A stretch of DNA of 64,000 bases from Turritopsis dohrnii. Its lineage: Eukaryota > Cnidaria > Hydrozoa > Anthoathecata > Oceaniidae. Of this stretch, positions 24,441-33,645 are shown piece after piece. The position numbers were made by a program, and so were the translations under genes. Positions within the stretch are counted from its first letter, which is position 1; every line of letters begins with the position of its first letter. Under the pieces are notes generated by a model, which was not told the origin of the DNA, searched no databases, and saw only the letters and a program-made list of their open reading frames with translations. Location: assembly GCA_027922465.2 (NCBI GenBank), contig BQMF02000011.1:1488001-1552000 (forward strand), given 5' to 3'.

Positions 24441-25180
24441 TTTTTTCTTTGATTAACCATTGCATAAGTGTAGTTTAAATAGAAAAAGTAAATAAAAGGA
24501 ACAAACATTACATGTACTTGCAAAAAATCCGATTATACCATATACCACTTTTACACAAGTTGCGACTTACTTCTGGATCCGCCACTGGCAGGTTTAGTAG
24601 AAATAGATTTTCATATTGTATGTTATGTTGATTTAAGTTATGTATAAGCAATGTATCTTCTTGAAATCTTGTTAAATGTCATGGATTAAAATCTTTGAAA
24701 TGCCCAAGTTTCTCCTGCTCCTACTAATCCAAGTTATGAACAATTTCATGTAATGTCTACTTAAATATATTACCAAATTCGCATTTCTGGCAAAATTTGG
24801 AAAGTTTGCACAAAGAACAATTGGAAGGTCCTGATGTTAAATTTGGCAGTCACTTTTGCAGTCACTTTTTTCAGTTTTTAAGCAGGTTTGACCAAATTTT
24901 AACTTATTTGATTGTAATAGTTGAAGTCAATACAATTGTGAAGGTCTTCAATACATACAACTATACATAATTTATGTTAAATATACTTCTGCAACTCATT
25001 TAGTTGTCCTCGCTTCGTACTAGCCTCTTACTATAAGGGTCATCTCAAGGGGCTTGCCTGGAATGTAACATTGAGCACAACTTAATCGCAATTATAACTA
25101 TTATATCGGCTGAGTTACCGCCCTATAAGGCTGTTTTATTATTTTTCATATACTAATATCACATATTCTGTACCTTTTAG
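24441..25180. other. Upstream flank of the 25.2-kb gene
   Basis: It contains no recognised exon. Bases 24725-24900 are one block of the ~119-bp repeat seen three times at 11486-11830. A polypyrimidine tract and a 3' splice site (TGTACCTTTTAG, ending at 25180) lie ten bases before the ATG of the gene at 25191. Confidence 0.6.
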
Positions 25181-25190
25181 GCTTACAAAA

Positions 25191-26357
25191 ATGTCGAATA
25201 GTGGAGAAACAAAATTATACAGAGCCCTTTTCAAAAATGAAACTGACACACAAGTGAAAGTTTACTTTTACCACAAATGGGACGGTTTTTACTGGGTATC
25301 AAAGACATCAAAATTTATTGATCCACAACAGTCATATTACAAGGGAAGCAATTGGAAGATCAAGTATCGAGTTGAAAGTGATGAAATTGTCTCAGATATA
25401 CAATTCAGCCAAGACGCATCAATAATTCATATTCGTGGCAATGGGAATTTTACCACGGACGATTTCTATAAGCCTGAGTATGATTCATTGAGGAGAGATA
25501 CACTCGATCTATACAGATTTAAAGAAGAGCACAAATGGGGGGAGAACGATCACGAACATTTAGATCTCTACAAGGTCTTAGGACTTGATATTAAGGAGAT
25601 AAGAAAACTTGATAGAGACGAGGGAACGGCTAAAATAAAAGAAGCATTTTTCGAGAAGATCAGGAACTGTAATAGCGACAAACGGCTCCAGCGTGGATAT
25701 GGCAATGAAATAGAATATGATGCCATCACGAAAGAGATAATTCAGACGTACGGTATTCTCCGTAATCCTATAAAGAGAGCAGCATACAACAACTATATTT
25801 TATTTACTGGCAGGAAAGGATGGAGAAATAAGATCAATCCTCGTTTGTGGCCAGAGCTGTTGAAAAACTTTTTCACTTCCATATTTTGGCCAGACGTTGG
25901 ATCGAAGAAAGAAAAAAAACAAAGAAAGCGGAAACTTGCAAAAAGGCTGGTATATTTCGCCATCTCTGTTGGTCTTTTTACTGGAGGAGTTTGTGTTACC
26001 ACACTAACTGGTGGATTAGCTTTAGTGCCAGTTGGACTCGCAATGATTAGTGGCGGTATATGGGGTGCAGTTCGTGCAGGATTGAAGCAGAAGTGTGGCT
26101 TAAAAGATTTTTTGATAGTTACAGGAGTTGGAGCAATTGTAGGTGCAGCAACTGGTGGTGCAAGTGCTGTAATGATATCTGCAGGTGCACAAATAGAAGC
26201 ATTTATGGAATTTGTCACAAGTGCGGTTGGTGGAATCACATATGGGCTTGGTAATGATATCGAGCGAATAACTTGTGATGCAAATGACATATCACTGAAA
26301 CATGCTGTTGAACAAGCTATCGCTGAAATGGTACGTCTCGTTAATCGCATAGACTAA
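25191..26357 (+). CDS. J-like/glycine-rich membrane protein, family member 1
   Basis: This encodes 388 residues. Residues 1-100 form an unrecognised, probably beta-rich domain (LFKNETDTQVKVYFYHKW, then FIDPQQSYY and KYRVESDEIVSD). Residues 124-200 resemble a J domain (DLYKVLGLD, KEAFFEKI, ITKEIIQTYGILRNPIKRAAYN), but NSD stands at 161-163 where HPD is needed to stimulate Hsp70. A basic stretch (KKEKKQRKRKLAKR) precedes hydrophobic glycine-rich segments of a likely membrane region. Compared with the 33.6-kb paralogue it is shorter and ends soon after SLKHAVEQAIAEM. A GTACGT donor-like site lies at that point (about 26330), so a further exon is possible. The name describes the layout only; the function is unknown. 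Confidence 0.8.
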   Translation: MSNSGETKLYRALFKNETDTQVKVYFYHKWDGFYWVSKTSKFIDPQQSYYKGSNWKIKYRVESDEIVSDIQFSQDASIIHIRGNGNFTTDDFYKPEYDSLRRDTLDLYRFKEEHKWGENDHEHLDLYKVLGLDIKEIRKLDRDEGTAKIKEAFFEKIRNCNSDKRLQRGYGNEIEYDAITKEIIQTYGILRNPIKRAAYNNYILFTGRKGWRNKINPRLWPELLKNFFTSIFWPDVGSKKEKKQRKRKLAKRLVYFAISVGLFTGGVCVTTLTGGLALVPVGLAMISGGIWGAVRAGLKQKCGLKDFLIVTGVGAIVGAATGGASAVMISAGAQIEAFMEFVTSAVGGITYGLGNDIERITCDANDISLKHAVEQAIAEMVRLVNRID

Positions 26358-27400
26358 ACGTCTTTTATGCTAAAAGGTGTGTTTTTTTGCTACAGTAATT
26401 CCCAAATATTAATGCAAGAAGCTAAATGATTTCCCTCCTCTTAATTTAACTTCTCTGTCAGCGCAGTAATCTCTGTCAGCACAGGGCGGAAGCAAATTTC
26501 ATAATTTTTGGCAATATAGCTCCCATTCAGCTACTCCAGCGCTAGCGAAGCATCGTTTTGCACAAGTAAGTCTCGGAATTCCATGAAGGATGTATCATGT
26601 GAGATACAATCTTTTCATACCCCCGTCTTCGCTAAGTACGTCTGTTAAATCCCTGTTGTAAAAGACAGAATCACTCTAAATATTTTCAAAGGAAAATTCC
26701 TGATTTTAAGCGCCATTTTTTTGCATTAGTGGGTAACTTAATTTCCATTTATCCACAAAACAAGGAAGAGTTCCTTTTTAGTAACAAAGACTTGTCTCTT
26801 TGTATTATTCGTCGAAATAAATCCCCTCTAAGTTTGGCGATTTTACCTATTCGCCAAATTAAATCCTCGCCAAATATTCCATTTTGGTCATTTGCCAAAT
26901 TAAATTATACCAAACTAGGGTTGTCCTCTCTTGGAACTAATAATTATTTAGTTATTTCATTAATTTTTCTAGAGGACTATCCCGCCTCCGTCACTAACGC
27001 ATGCATGTATATATGTTTAATGCGGAACGAATTATAACCGAACTCCCAAGACCTCGAACAATTTTCATCTTCGTTTCATTGGAACAATGGTTTTGTTACC
27101 TCAGAGATATGTAAAAAAAGAAAGATAAACAACTCGTTTGAATTTGAATAACACCTTATCGTTAATACTTTTGTTTCACGCTTCTATTCAACGTGATCCG
27201 TGTTCCCAGTTCCAGTAAAAAGAAGTGACTCTCATTAAAATCGAAAAAATTTTCCTTCATCTAATTAATTCATCTAATTAATCAATTACAGTGATATTTT
27301 GACGTTTGGCGTGGCCAGGGTTTTGACAAAGGTTTTGGGACATGGCACGAATGTCAATGATTTCACATACAACTGTGATGATGTGATGTGAAGATAACAT
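26358..27400. other. Intergenic, no gene recognised
   Basis: Bases 26455-26485 hold two CTCTGTCAGC motifs. Bases 26810-26910 carry several CGCCAAATTAAATCC phrases in style like the CGCGAAAATTAATCC repeats at 41970 and 42765. I see no exons. Confidence 0.5.
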
Positions 27401-28175
27401 TATTACTTCCTTGACATTGTCGTCACGGAAGGGAAACAGCATATGCACAACGAAGAAGGAGTATATCAACCACTCCAACAAAATGATTATGCACTTCATT
27501 CGACACGGACATAACCAACAAACCTTACGAAAAACGCAAAAAGAAATCGGTGACATCAAACGGGATACTCTACTTCTTGATGAGACAAAAAACAAAGATG
27601 AACAGATCGTTTTCATGACCGCGATTGGCATCCAAATATCAGCACCTCACCCTCTGTTCTGTAAAAAAGTCGACATGTCATAGAAAACAACCCAAATCTT
27701 TAACAGATATTCAAAGCTCCCTCGACTGTTGCATTCAGACATTGACAGACCGTCAAAATGAAGATCACAAGGAACGATGTCCCTGTCTGATCTGAAAGAA
27801 AGATCATACCAACGAAACCATGCAACAAATGTAAGTTGTGTGGTAACATCAGAGAGCCAACCCAGATTAAGCATGGCGGCGAGACAATGTTTCTTCACGA
27901 CGGAAGTGGAAATTGCAAATCTCGAAATGTTGTGTACGCCACCATCTGTAAAAGACATAGTACCATCTATGTCGGTCATCCTGGCGAAAGAATTGAACGA
28001 TCGATTTTCGAAACACCGGTATGACATCGGAAAAAGACCGGGAAACTCAGAACTTGACGAACATTTCACGCAGACCACGGTACCGCAACAGATGTGCAAG
28101 TTCTGATTTTGCAGAAGAACATTCCTACTCAAGCCAAACGAGAACGGCTTGAGGATTGGTGGATTTGCCGTTTAC
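27400..28175 (+). pseudogene. Second Penelope-like element, 3' remnant with GIY-YIG
   Basis: Pieces in changing frames read FIRHGHNQQTLRK (end of the reverse transcriptase), a TCWHPNIS-type linker region, CPCLICKKDHTNE, KLCGNIREP, NVVYATICKRHSTIYVGHPG (the GIY-YIG core) and DWWICRLQSL. The order is that of the C-terminal half of a Penelope-like protein. The reverse transcriptase core is absent and frameshifts are frequent. It differs in sequence from the element at 3.1-4.6 kb, so it belongs to another family. Confidence 0.75.
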
Positions 28176-28545
28176 AATCGCTATAACCGAAACGCGATGA
28201 ACTTAGAACTGCATCAGAATGGAAAAGAAATGTACAACCATTACACAAAAACATTAAAAATTACAAAACAAGAAAGTTTAAAATTTATAGTTCTTTGTAT
28301 TTTACTACTCGTTCATTCTGCATAGTATTTTGCTCTATTGCTTATCATTTATTTTTATGACGTCAACTTTGGTGCAATGTTATGTCTCATATTGAAATAT
28401 CCTTCATATACACATTACAGAGACACATTGACTGTATATACGATTTAGTTACAAAATACAACTGATTTCTCAGAACTAAAATTTTATGTTTGCGAGCTTT
28501 TCGCTAAACGCTCGGTCCATGACCTCCTCATTGTTCATGAAAATT
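28175..28545. other. No gene recognised
   Basis: Low-complexity AT-rich sequence between two retroelement relics. It includes the likely 3' trailing part of the Penelope remnant. Confidence 0.4.
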
Positions 28546-29106
28546 CAGCGACTTCCTCTAAGACAAATATGTACTGATTTCACCAGATGAAAACAAATGT
28601 ACTGAAGGATCCACGTCACGGTGTCTGAGTATTTCGCGTTTCCTTTTTCTGATACCATCTCAGCTAAACGTCTGTAGAACTTTCTACATTCGCGGCCAGC
28701 TCCAGCGGTTGAAGTGAAGGTAAGGGGCGAGAAGGAGCCATGTTCAACTTCTAAAATTCGTGCCTTGTATTCTCGTTTCTTTTCCTTCTCGTTCAACACG
28801 TAGCAGCGTTGTGAATTATGAGCAACATACCGTTTGGTTATTGGATTGAAAACCCTTACGTCAAAAAATGCCTGTTTGCCTGTTACCCAAAATCCCCTTG
28901 CTTTTTATATCGAGTCTCGCTTCGTCAGATTTGTTTGTTGACTTCATCGTTCTCCCTCCCATCCATTTTTGTAGAACGGGTTTAGTTTGTATATGTCGAC
29001 ATACTTCTCGTAGGAGTTTTGCTGTGAATTTGCGAGAGGGCGTGTTCCAAGTTGAAGGGTGAACCACATCCACAAGATGCAGGCGTTTTTGGCAACGGCC
29101 ACCCAT
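28545..29106 (-). pseudogene. Retroelement C-terminal domain (nuclease-like) relic
   Basis: On the minus strand, DEARLDIKSKGFWVTGKQAF and FDVRVFNPITKRYVAHN are followed by NEKEKKREYKARILEVEHGS, FSPLTFTSTAGAGRECRKFY and LRGSR, with a frameshift near 28890. I know this string as a domain repeated widely in retroelement-derived proteins of invertebrates, after a reverse transcriptase. The acidic residues before DVRV recall PD-(D/E)XK nucleases, but that link is only an inference. No reverse transcriptase is next to it. Confidence 0.55.
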
Positions 29107-29159
29107 AGCGTATAGGAAGCAGATCTTGAAAACATGTATATGATTTCATGAGTTGACAG

Positions 29160-29300
29160 AAATTAGAGTTTGACGATGTTCTTTATATCGGTATGGTCCC
29201 TTGGGCTGTTGTAATCAACATTGAAGTCACAACAGATAATTATTTCTTTGTTGGAAGTTAATGTTTGATTCAAAATGTCAAGCTTGGGATACATTATCTA
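29160..29300 (-). pseudogene. Short LINE endonuclease fragment
   Basis: The minus-strand frame reads LTSNKEIIICCDFNVDYN followed by HTDIKNIVKL. The CDFNVDYN phrase matches the GDFN-type catalytic motif of APE endonucleases in LINEs. Nothing else of the element can be joined to it. Confidence 0.45.
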
Positions 29301-29394
29301 TTTAAATGGATCAGTTTAGATGGACAGGAAAAAGTGACAAACATCACGAACATAACCAACTGCTTTGAAAAAAGCATTCTTTTTAAAATGAGTT

Positions 29395-29600
29395 CGAAGA
29401 GAAAGTAGTTGCAGCTGTTGTTGCAATATGTCTTGCATTAAAAAAAGAGGAAAAACGAGAAAAAGTTAAACGGTCGACTTGGGTCTCAAACCTTAGTTAT
29501 CTATCATGGAAGATTTGCTTTCATTTGCCTGATTTTCAGAAACATTTTAAATCTTTTTGTTTTATCTTGCGCTGGACTCATATTGATAACAACATTTATT
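29395..29600 (+). pseudogene. Possible PIF/Harbinger transposase N-terminal relic
   Basis: The frame AAVVAICLALKKEEKREKVK, then RSTWVSNLSYL and FHLPDFQKHF, resembles the segment before the nuclease domain of Harbinger-type (HARBI1-like) transposases. Nothing of the catalytic domain follows. The call rests on a loose motif match. Confidence 0.3.
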
Positions 29601-29689
29601 TGTTGAGATAAACCATCCTGTAAATAAATATTCCTTATAAACAAACAAATAAATAAATAAAGAAATAAACATTACTGGGTTTTTTAGAT

Positions 29690-30120
29690 TTTCCAAGAAT
29701 TTTACAAAATAAGTGTTTTTCTAAGAAGCACCTGCACTGCTACGAATTATTAATCAAGTAGAAAAAAAATTCCAAAAATGGAAATTTCATGAAACATGCT
29801 TGTTTACAAAAATGTTTGGACCGAGATTTTTACTAAGAAACACCTGCACTACTGCAAATTATCATCTAGAAAATAAATTCCAAATATGGACATTTCCTGA
29901 GAATGAAATGAGGCAACAAAAAAAATAAGCATTTTGGGAATTCCCTAGTATTCTGGGATTTTTATGATGTGACTCATCATTTCTCCAAGACATTCTCCTT
30001 ATTTCTTCAAAAATCACTTTTGAACTTTTTACCAAAATATACAGATGAGGGCTTTCTAGTGATGAAAGAATTATTTTGAAATTCGGCATACTCTTTAATT
30101 AAAACACCCTGTATGTATAA
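29690..30120. repeat. Low-copy repeats (GCTACGAATTATT blocks)
   Basis: CACCTGCACTGCTACGAATT near 29725 and a diverged form at 29845 match 12225-12260 and 32695-32730. Bases 29975-30117 match 23095-23265 and end in ACACCCTGTATGTA. Confidence 0.65.
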
Positions 30121-30720
30121 TGACCTGCTAGTTAGACTACTGCAGGGAATTTTTAAGAGTAATGGAACAAGAAGATTTTAATTGCGGATTATGTCAGATT
30201 TACTCTCCATAATAGAACGATTAGGCTAATCAAACTTTGATCGGGATCAAACATGAGACATTTAGCAATTACCTTAGCAAGTCCTCATTAGGTTTATTTT
30301 TATTTCTTTCCTTCCTATGCTTTATCATTTTTTTCATATATTTTCTTTTCACACAAATAATCAGACGCCCTAAAGAAAGTTGAAAAAGCCCGGTATATCA
30401 GAAGCTGCCAATTGAATTGTTTGGATGCTTCTTCTTCCACAACCCAAAGATTTCGGACACCGAACCTTTCGTAATTTGTGAATTCACGACCAAAATTCAT
30501 TACATCGAAATTGCAGTTTGTTGCTAAATACATGATTCATCGTCCTTTTTTCTGTCTTTTCCCTTAAATTTTTTGTATAAAAATAAACAAATAATAATAA
30601 TGACAACAATATTAACGGACTTATATTTCTAGTTGTGAGAACAAATGGTTCGTCTGTAAATAGTTCATACTTGTGTATGTCGTTGTATTTGTTATTTGGT
30701 GTATGTTGATTTTTTAATTT
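30120..30720. other. No gene recognised
   Basis: No exon, repeat or element that I can name. An ATT-rich stretch lies at 30590. Confidence 0.4.
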
Positions 30721-30904
30721 TTCATTGCATCATTGTTTATACTGATTTCACTACAGGAGATTCTCGTTTTTCAAACCATTATTAAAAACCACCATTCTGG
30801 AAAATCTTTCTATATAAATAATTCGATCCAGTGCAGAAATTTGTAATCTAATCACTTACAACTAATAATCTAAATATTCAGTTTTTGCATTTTAAAAAAA
30901 AAGT

Positions 30905-32529
30905 TGTCGAATCAGAGATTTGTAAATATCATTATGAAGTAAATTCGGTGTCAGAATCAAATCGTCGTTTCTTCATTCCGAATCATCGTGTCATTGCGCC
31001 AAACTGCCGACTCATCGAGCCGGATCAGCAAATCTTCGAGATTAGTTGTCATATCTTCTTGTCGGACCTTCTTGTCGGACCTTCGCGTCGAACCTTCGCG
31101 TCGAATCTTCGGGTCAAACCTTCAGGTCAAACCTTCGGGTCTTACTTTTCCAGGGCAAACTTTCAGGTTCAGACACATGGTCGTGTAAAAGTAAGCATTT
31201 TCGTCCAAATAGCACAGCACCTCGTGCCTACCTGAATGAACCAAAGATGACAGCCAAAAACAGCAGTCAAGTGAAGTAAGCGCTTGAAAAAAGTATCAAG
31301 TACTTAACAGAAATAACAAATACACTATCAGAAGAATGCTCCACAAATACACTATCAGAAGAATGCTCCACAAATGCCAGCACAGCTGCTGCTGTTGCTG
31401 ATTTTCAAAACTGTTTTCCTGGCCTACATGGGATCAGACCTGGTAAGGCGAGACACGTGTTGTGTTGTGACCCCAGTGCAGTTGTGGCTTACTGGCTTGT
31501 TATCGTATTGCCCAGATCGGATTGTGAAACTTATGGCATTGATTTCATTGGAAATGATGGCTTTTCTAAGGAGACTGCTCAAATCGAAGTTCCTGTTATA
31601 GATTGTCCATTTTCTCCAGCACAAATGTCAGAAATAGAGAAAATTGACTCACTTGCGTATTCTACTTGTTTTGGAGTAGACATCTATTCATCTGCTTTGC
31701 AGTCCATTCGGGCGTGAAAACGTTTTTTTCAATTCGTCTTTTTAGGGTAGACATTTTTTCTTATGTCAAGTTTAACAGTTTTTTGTAGTTTTTTTCTTTT
31801 CTTAACTTTTTTTTTAAGATTTCAAAACATAAATCACCTGTATGCTACCAAAGAGTCTGCTTAATACCGTGTCTTATCAAATAAAAGTATCTCCAAAATT
31901 TGATGTTGAACGCCTTCTTTCTTTCCCTAAAAACAATTCCAAACAATAAAAAATATGAAAGAACTTTCAATCTTCCATGTTTGAACTGCGGACCTTTCCT
32001 CAAAAGGTTTATAGCCTGTTCTTCCGACTTAGAATGTGACTGAAACTGGCGTTTTAAATGTTAAGTAACTGATCAACTAAATGGTCAATTAAATGATCAA
32101 TTTTAAAGAAACAGAGAAAGATTTATATCAATACGCATTAATGTTCTTGGATATCCCAGAAAAATAGCTTCTAGTTTTATAAAGTAATCATTTCATAAGA
32201 TGTGGTTTAAGAAAATCATTTCAATGGATGCACTACGTTCGATCCGGAGGTACGACCCGGAGGTTTGATCCGAAGGTTCGACGCGAGGTACGGCGCGAAG
32301 GTATGACCCGGAGGTACGGCGGAAGTTTTTTGATCCGGAGGTTTCGCTCGAGGGCCGACACGAAGGTACGACAAGAAGAGATAGTTTTGAAAGTTCGACT
32401 CGAAGACTTGCTGATCCCGGCGCGAAGAGTCAGCAGTTTGGCGCAATGACACGAGAATTCGGAATGAAGACACGACGGTTTGATTTTGACACCGAATTTA
32501 CTTCATATATCATATCTCTGGTCGAATTC
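30905..32529. mobile_element. Foldback element with long inverted arms
   Basis: The left arm (about 30905-31165) and right arm (about 32232-32529) are inverted copies. GAAGTAAATTCGGTGTCAGA, TCATTCCGAAT and GTGTCATTGCGCCAAACTGC are all found in reverse at the right. The inner part of each arm is a run of 13-bp subrepeats of the form CTTCGGGTCAAAC. The arms enclose about 1 kb of unrelated sequence. The element interrupts a low-copy repeat that is uninterrupted at 12050-12090, which helps set its ends. Long arms with subrepeats are typical of foldback (FB/Galileo-like) transposons. Confidence 0.8.
31274..31717 (+). pseudogene. Passenger reading frame inside the foldback element
   Basis: An open frame reads ALEKSIKYLTEITNTLSEEC, a 9-residue repeat (TLSEECSTN twice, from a 27-bp tandem), then GLHGIRPGKARHVLCCDPSA, VAYWLVIVLPRSD, DFIGNDGFSKETAQIEVPVI and CPFSPAQMSEIEKIDSLAYS, ending SIRA. 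The composition looks coding rather than random. A stop sits just upstream of ALEK, so no start is assured. I recognise no family. It may be a captured host exon or part of the transposon protein. Confidence 0.4.
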
Positions 32530-32545
32530 ACTACGGCGAAGAGTA

Positions 32546-32830
32546 TTTTTGTTGAAAAAAGCATGTCTATTGTTGTCCTTATAGAACTGTACTCCGTTGC
32601 AGTGACCTCGCAGTATTGTTGTGAGTTTGCATTTACAACAGACAAGATGTTATTATCATTGTTGTTGTTATTGTTTTCATAAAGTAATTTCCCTAAGAAG
32701 CACCTGCACTGCTACGAATTATTAATCAAGTAGAAAAAAGACACAAGGAATTTCCCAGTCTCAAGGGAATTTTTAAGAATATTTGATTACTCAGCTATTG
32801 TGCCGCTATATAAATAGCGTGGTTTTAATT
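32546..32830 (+). repeat. Low-copy repeat continuing after the foldback element
   Basis: TTTTTGTTGAAAAAAGC, AGAACTGTACTC and GCACCTGCACTGCTACGAAT match 12085-12260 in the same order. This shows that the foldback element split this block. Confidence 0.7.
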
Positions 32831-32989
32831 GCGCTTCTCAGATTTATACTCGATTGGTACGATCCAGATCAAAGATGAGAAAATTACCTTACCAAGTGCT
32901 GAAGACCTGATCAGGTTCATTTTTATTTATTTTCTTTATTGTTGTTAAATTTTTTTCATGTTCTAAAGTACGTATCAAATGATAGCTTG

Positions 32990-33115
32990 CACAGTTTTTA
33001 TAAATGCTTGGCAAATTTGAAGGTTATGAGATATTTCAAAAATTTTTTTTGCGCTGTGTCAAGCTTAAAAAGCACTTTTTCATGATCTTTGATCGTTCAA
33101 AAGGCGAAACAATTT
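32990..33115 (+). repeat. Repeat shared with CCDC18 intron 1
   Basis: TTTTTATAAATGCTTGGCAA through AAAAAGCACTTTTTCAT is nearly identical to 54663-54742. The following TTTGATCGTTCAAAAGGCGA is found there at 54870, after a ~125-base insertion. Confidence 0.85.
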
Positions 33116-33244
33116 TTCAAAAAAGTAAAATAGATCGCAAGACATAATCCTTTAAAGTCACTTAGGTCGCATATTTTAACATATTCACTCTGTTATGACA
33201 TTGCATTTAATATCATATACTATGTACCTTTTAGGTTTAAAAAA

Positions 33245-33545
33245 ATGTCGGACAGTGGAGAATCAAATTTATACAGAGTCCTTTTCAAAAATGGAACTAA
33301 CAATCGAGTGAAAGTTTACTTTTACTATAATAGTGACATTCTTTGTTGGGTATCAAACACATCAAAATTTATTGAGCCACAACAGTCATATTACAACGAA
33401 GACAGTGGGAAGTTCAAGTATCGAGTTGAAAGTGATGAAATTGTCTCAGATGTACAAGTCAGCCAAGACGCATCAAGAGTTTATATTCATGGCGATGGGA
33501 ATTTTACCACAGACGATTTCAACGAGGCTGAGTATGATTCATTGA
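33245..33545 (+). pseudogene. Partial family member: N-terminal domain only (member 2)
   Basis: The frame from ATG 33245 copies residues 1-100 of the full proteins (SGESNLYRVLFKNGTNNRVK, FIEPQQSYY, KYRVESDEIVSDVQ) and then leaves the family sequence at YDSLS, where the DNA reads TTGAGTAACT. The frame runs on to a stop at 33661 without J-like or membrane parts. A family 3' splice site (TACCTTTTAG, ending 33234) precedes it by ten bases, as in the full genes. It may be a duplicated 5' exon, an alternative first exon of the next gene, or a dead fragment. The donor at 33546 would join the 33636 acceptor out of frame with the next ATG. A weaker donor, GTATGA at 33533, would keep frame. Confidence 0.6.
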
Positions 33546-33645
33546 GTAACTACTACAGTTTGAATGACACATGCTTTTATTTCTTTTCTTTAACTTTTTT
33601 TCATATACTAATATCATATACCATGTACCTTTTAGGTTTACCAAA

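Noticed and set aside
25793..26350. A 185-codon minus-strand frame
   Set aside because: It is the antisense shadow of the glycine-rich part of the family gene at 25191-26357.
33546..33635. A 90-base intron joining the partial N-terminal copy in frame to the full gene
   Set aside because: Splicing from the better donor (33546) puts the downstream ATG out of frame and ends in a stop. Only a weaker donor at 33533 would keep frame, so a two-domain fusion is left as a possibility only.
33571..33645. An in-frame ATG at 33571 that would add 25 residues to the full-length family protein
   Set aside because: The extra residues (MLLFLFFNFF...) are encoded by the pyrimidine-rich tract before a conserved splice acceptor at 33634-33635. 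Both other family copies start at the equivalent of 33646.
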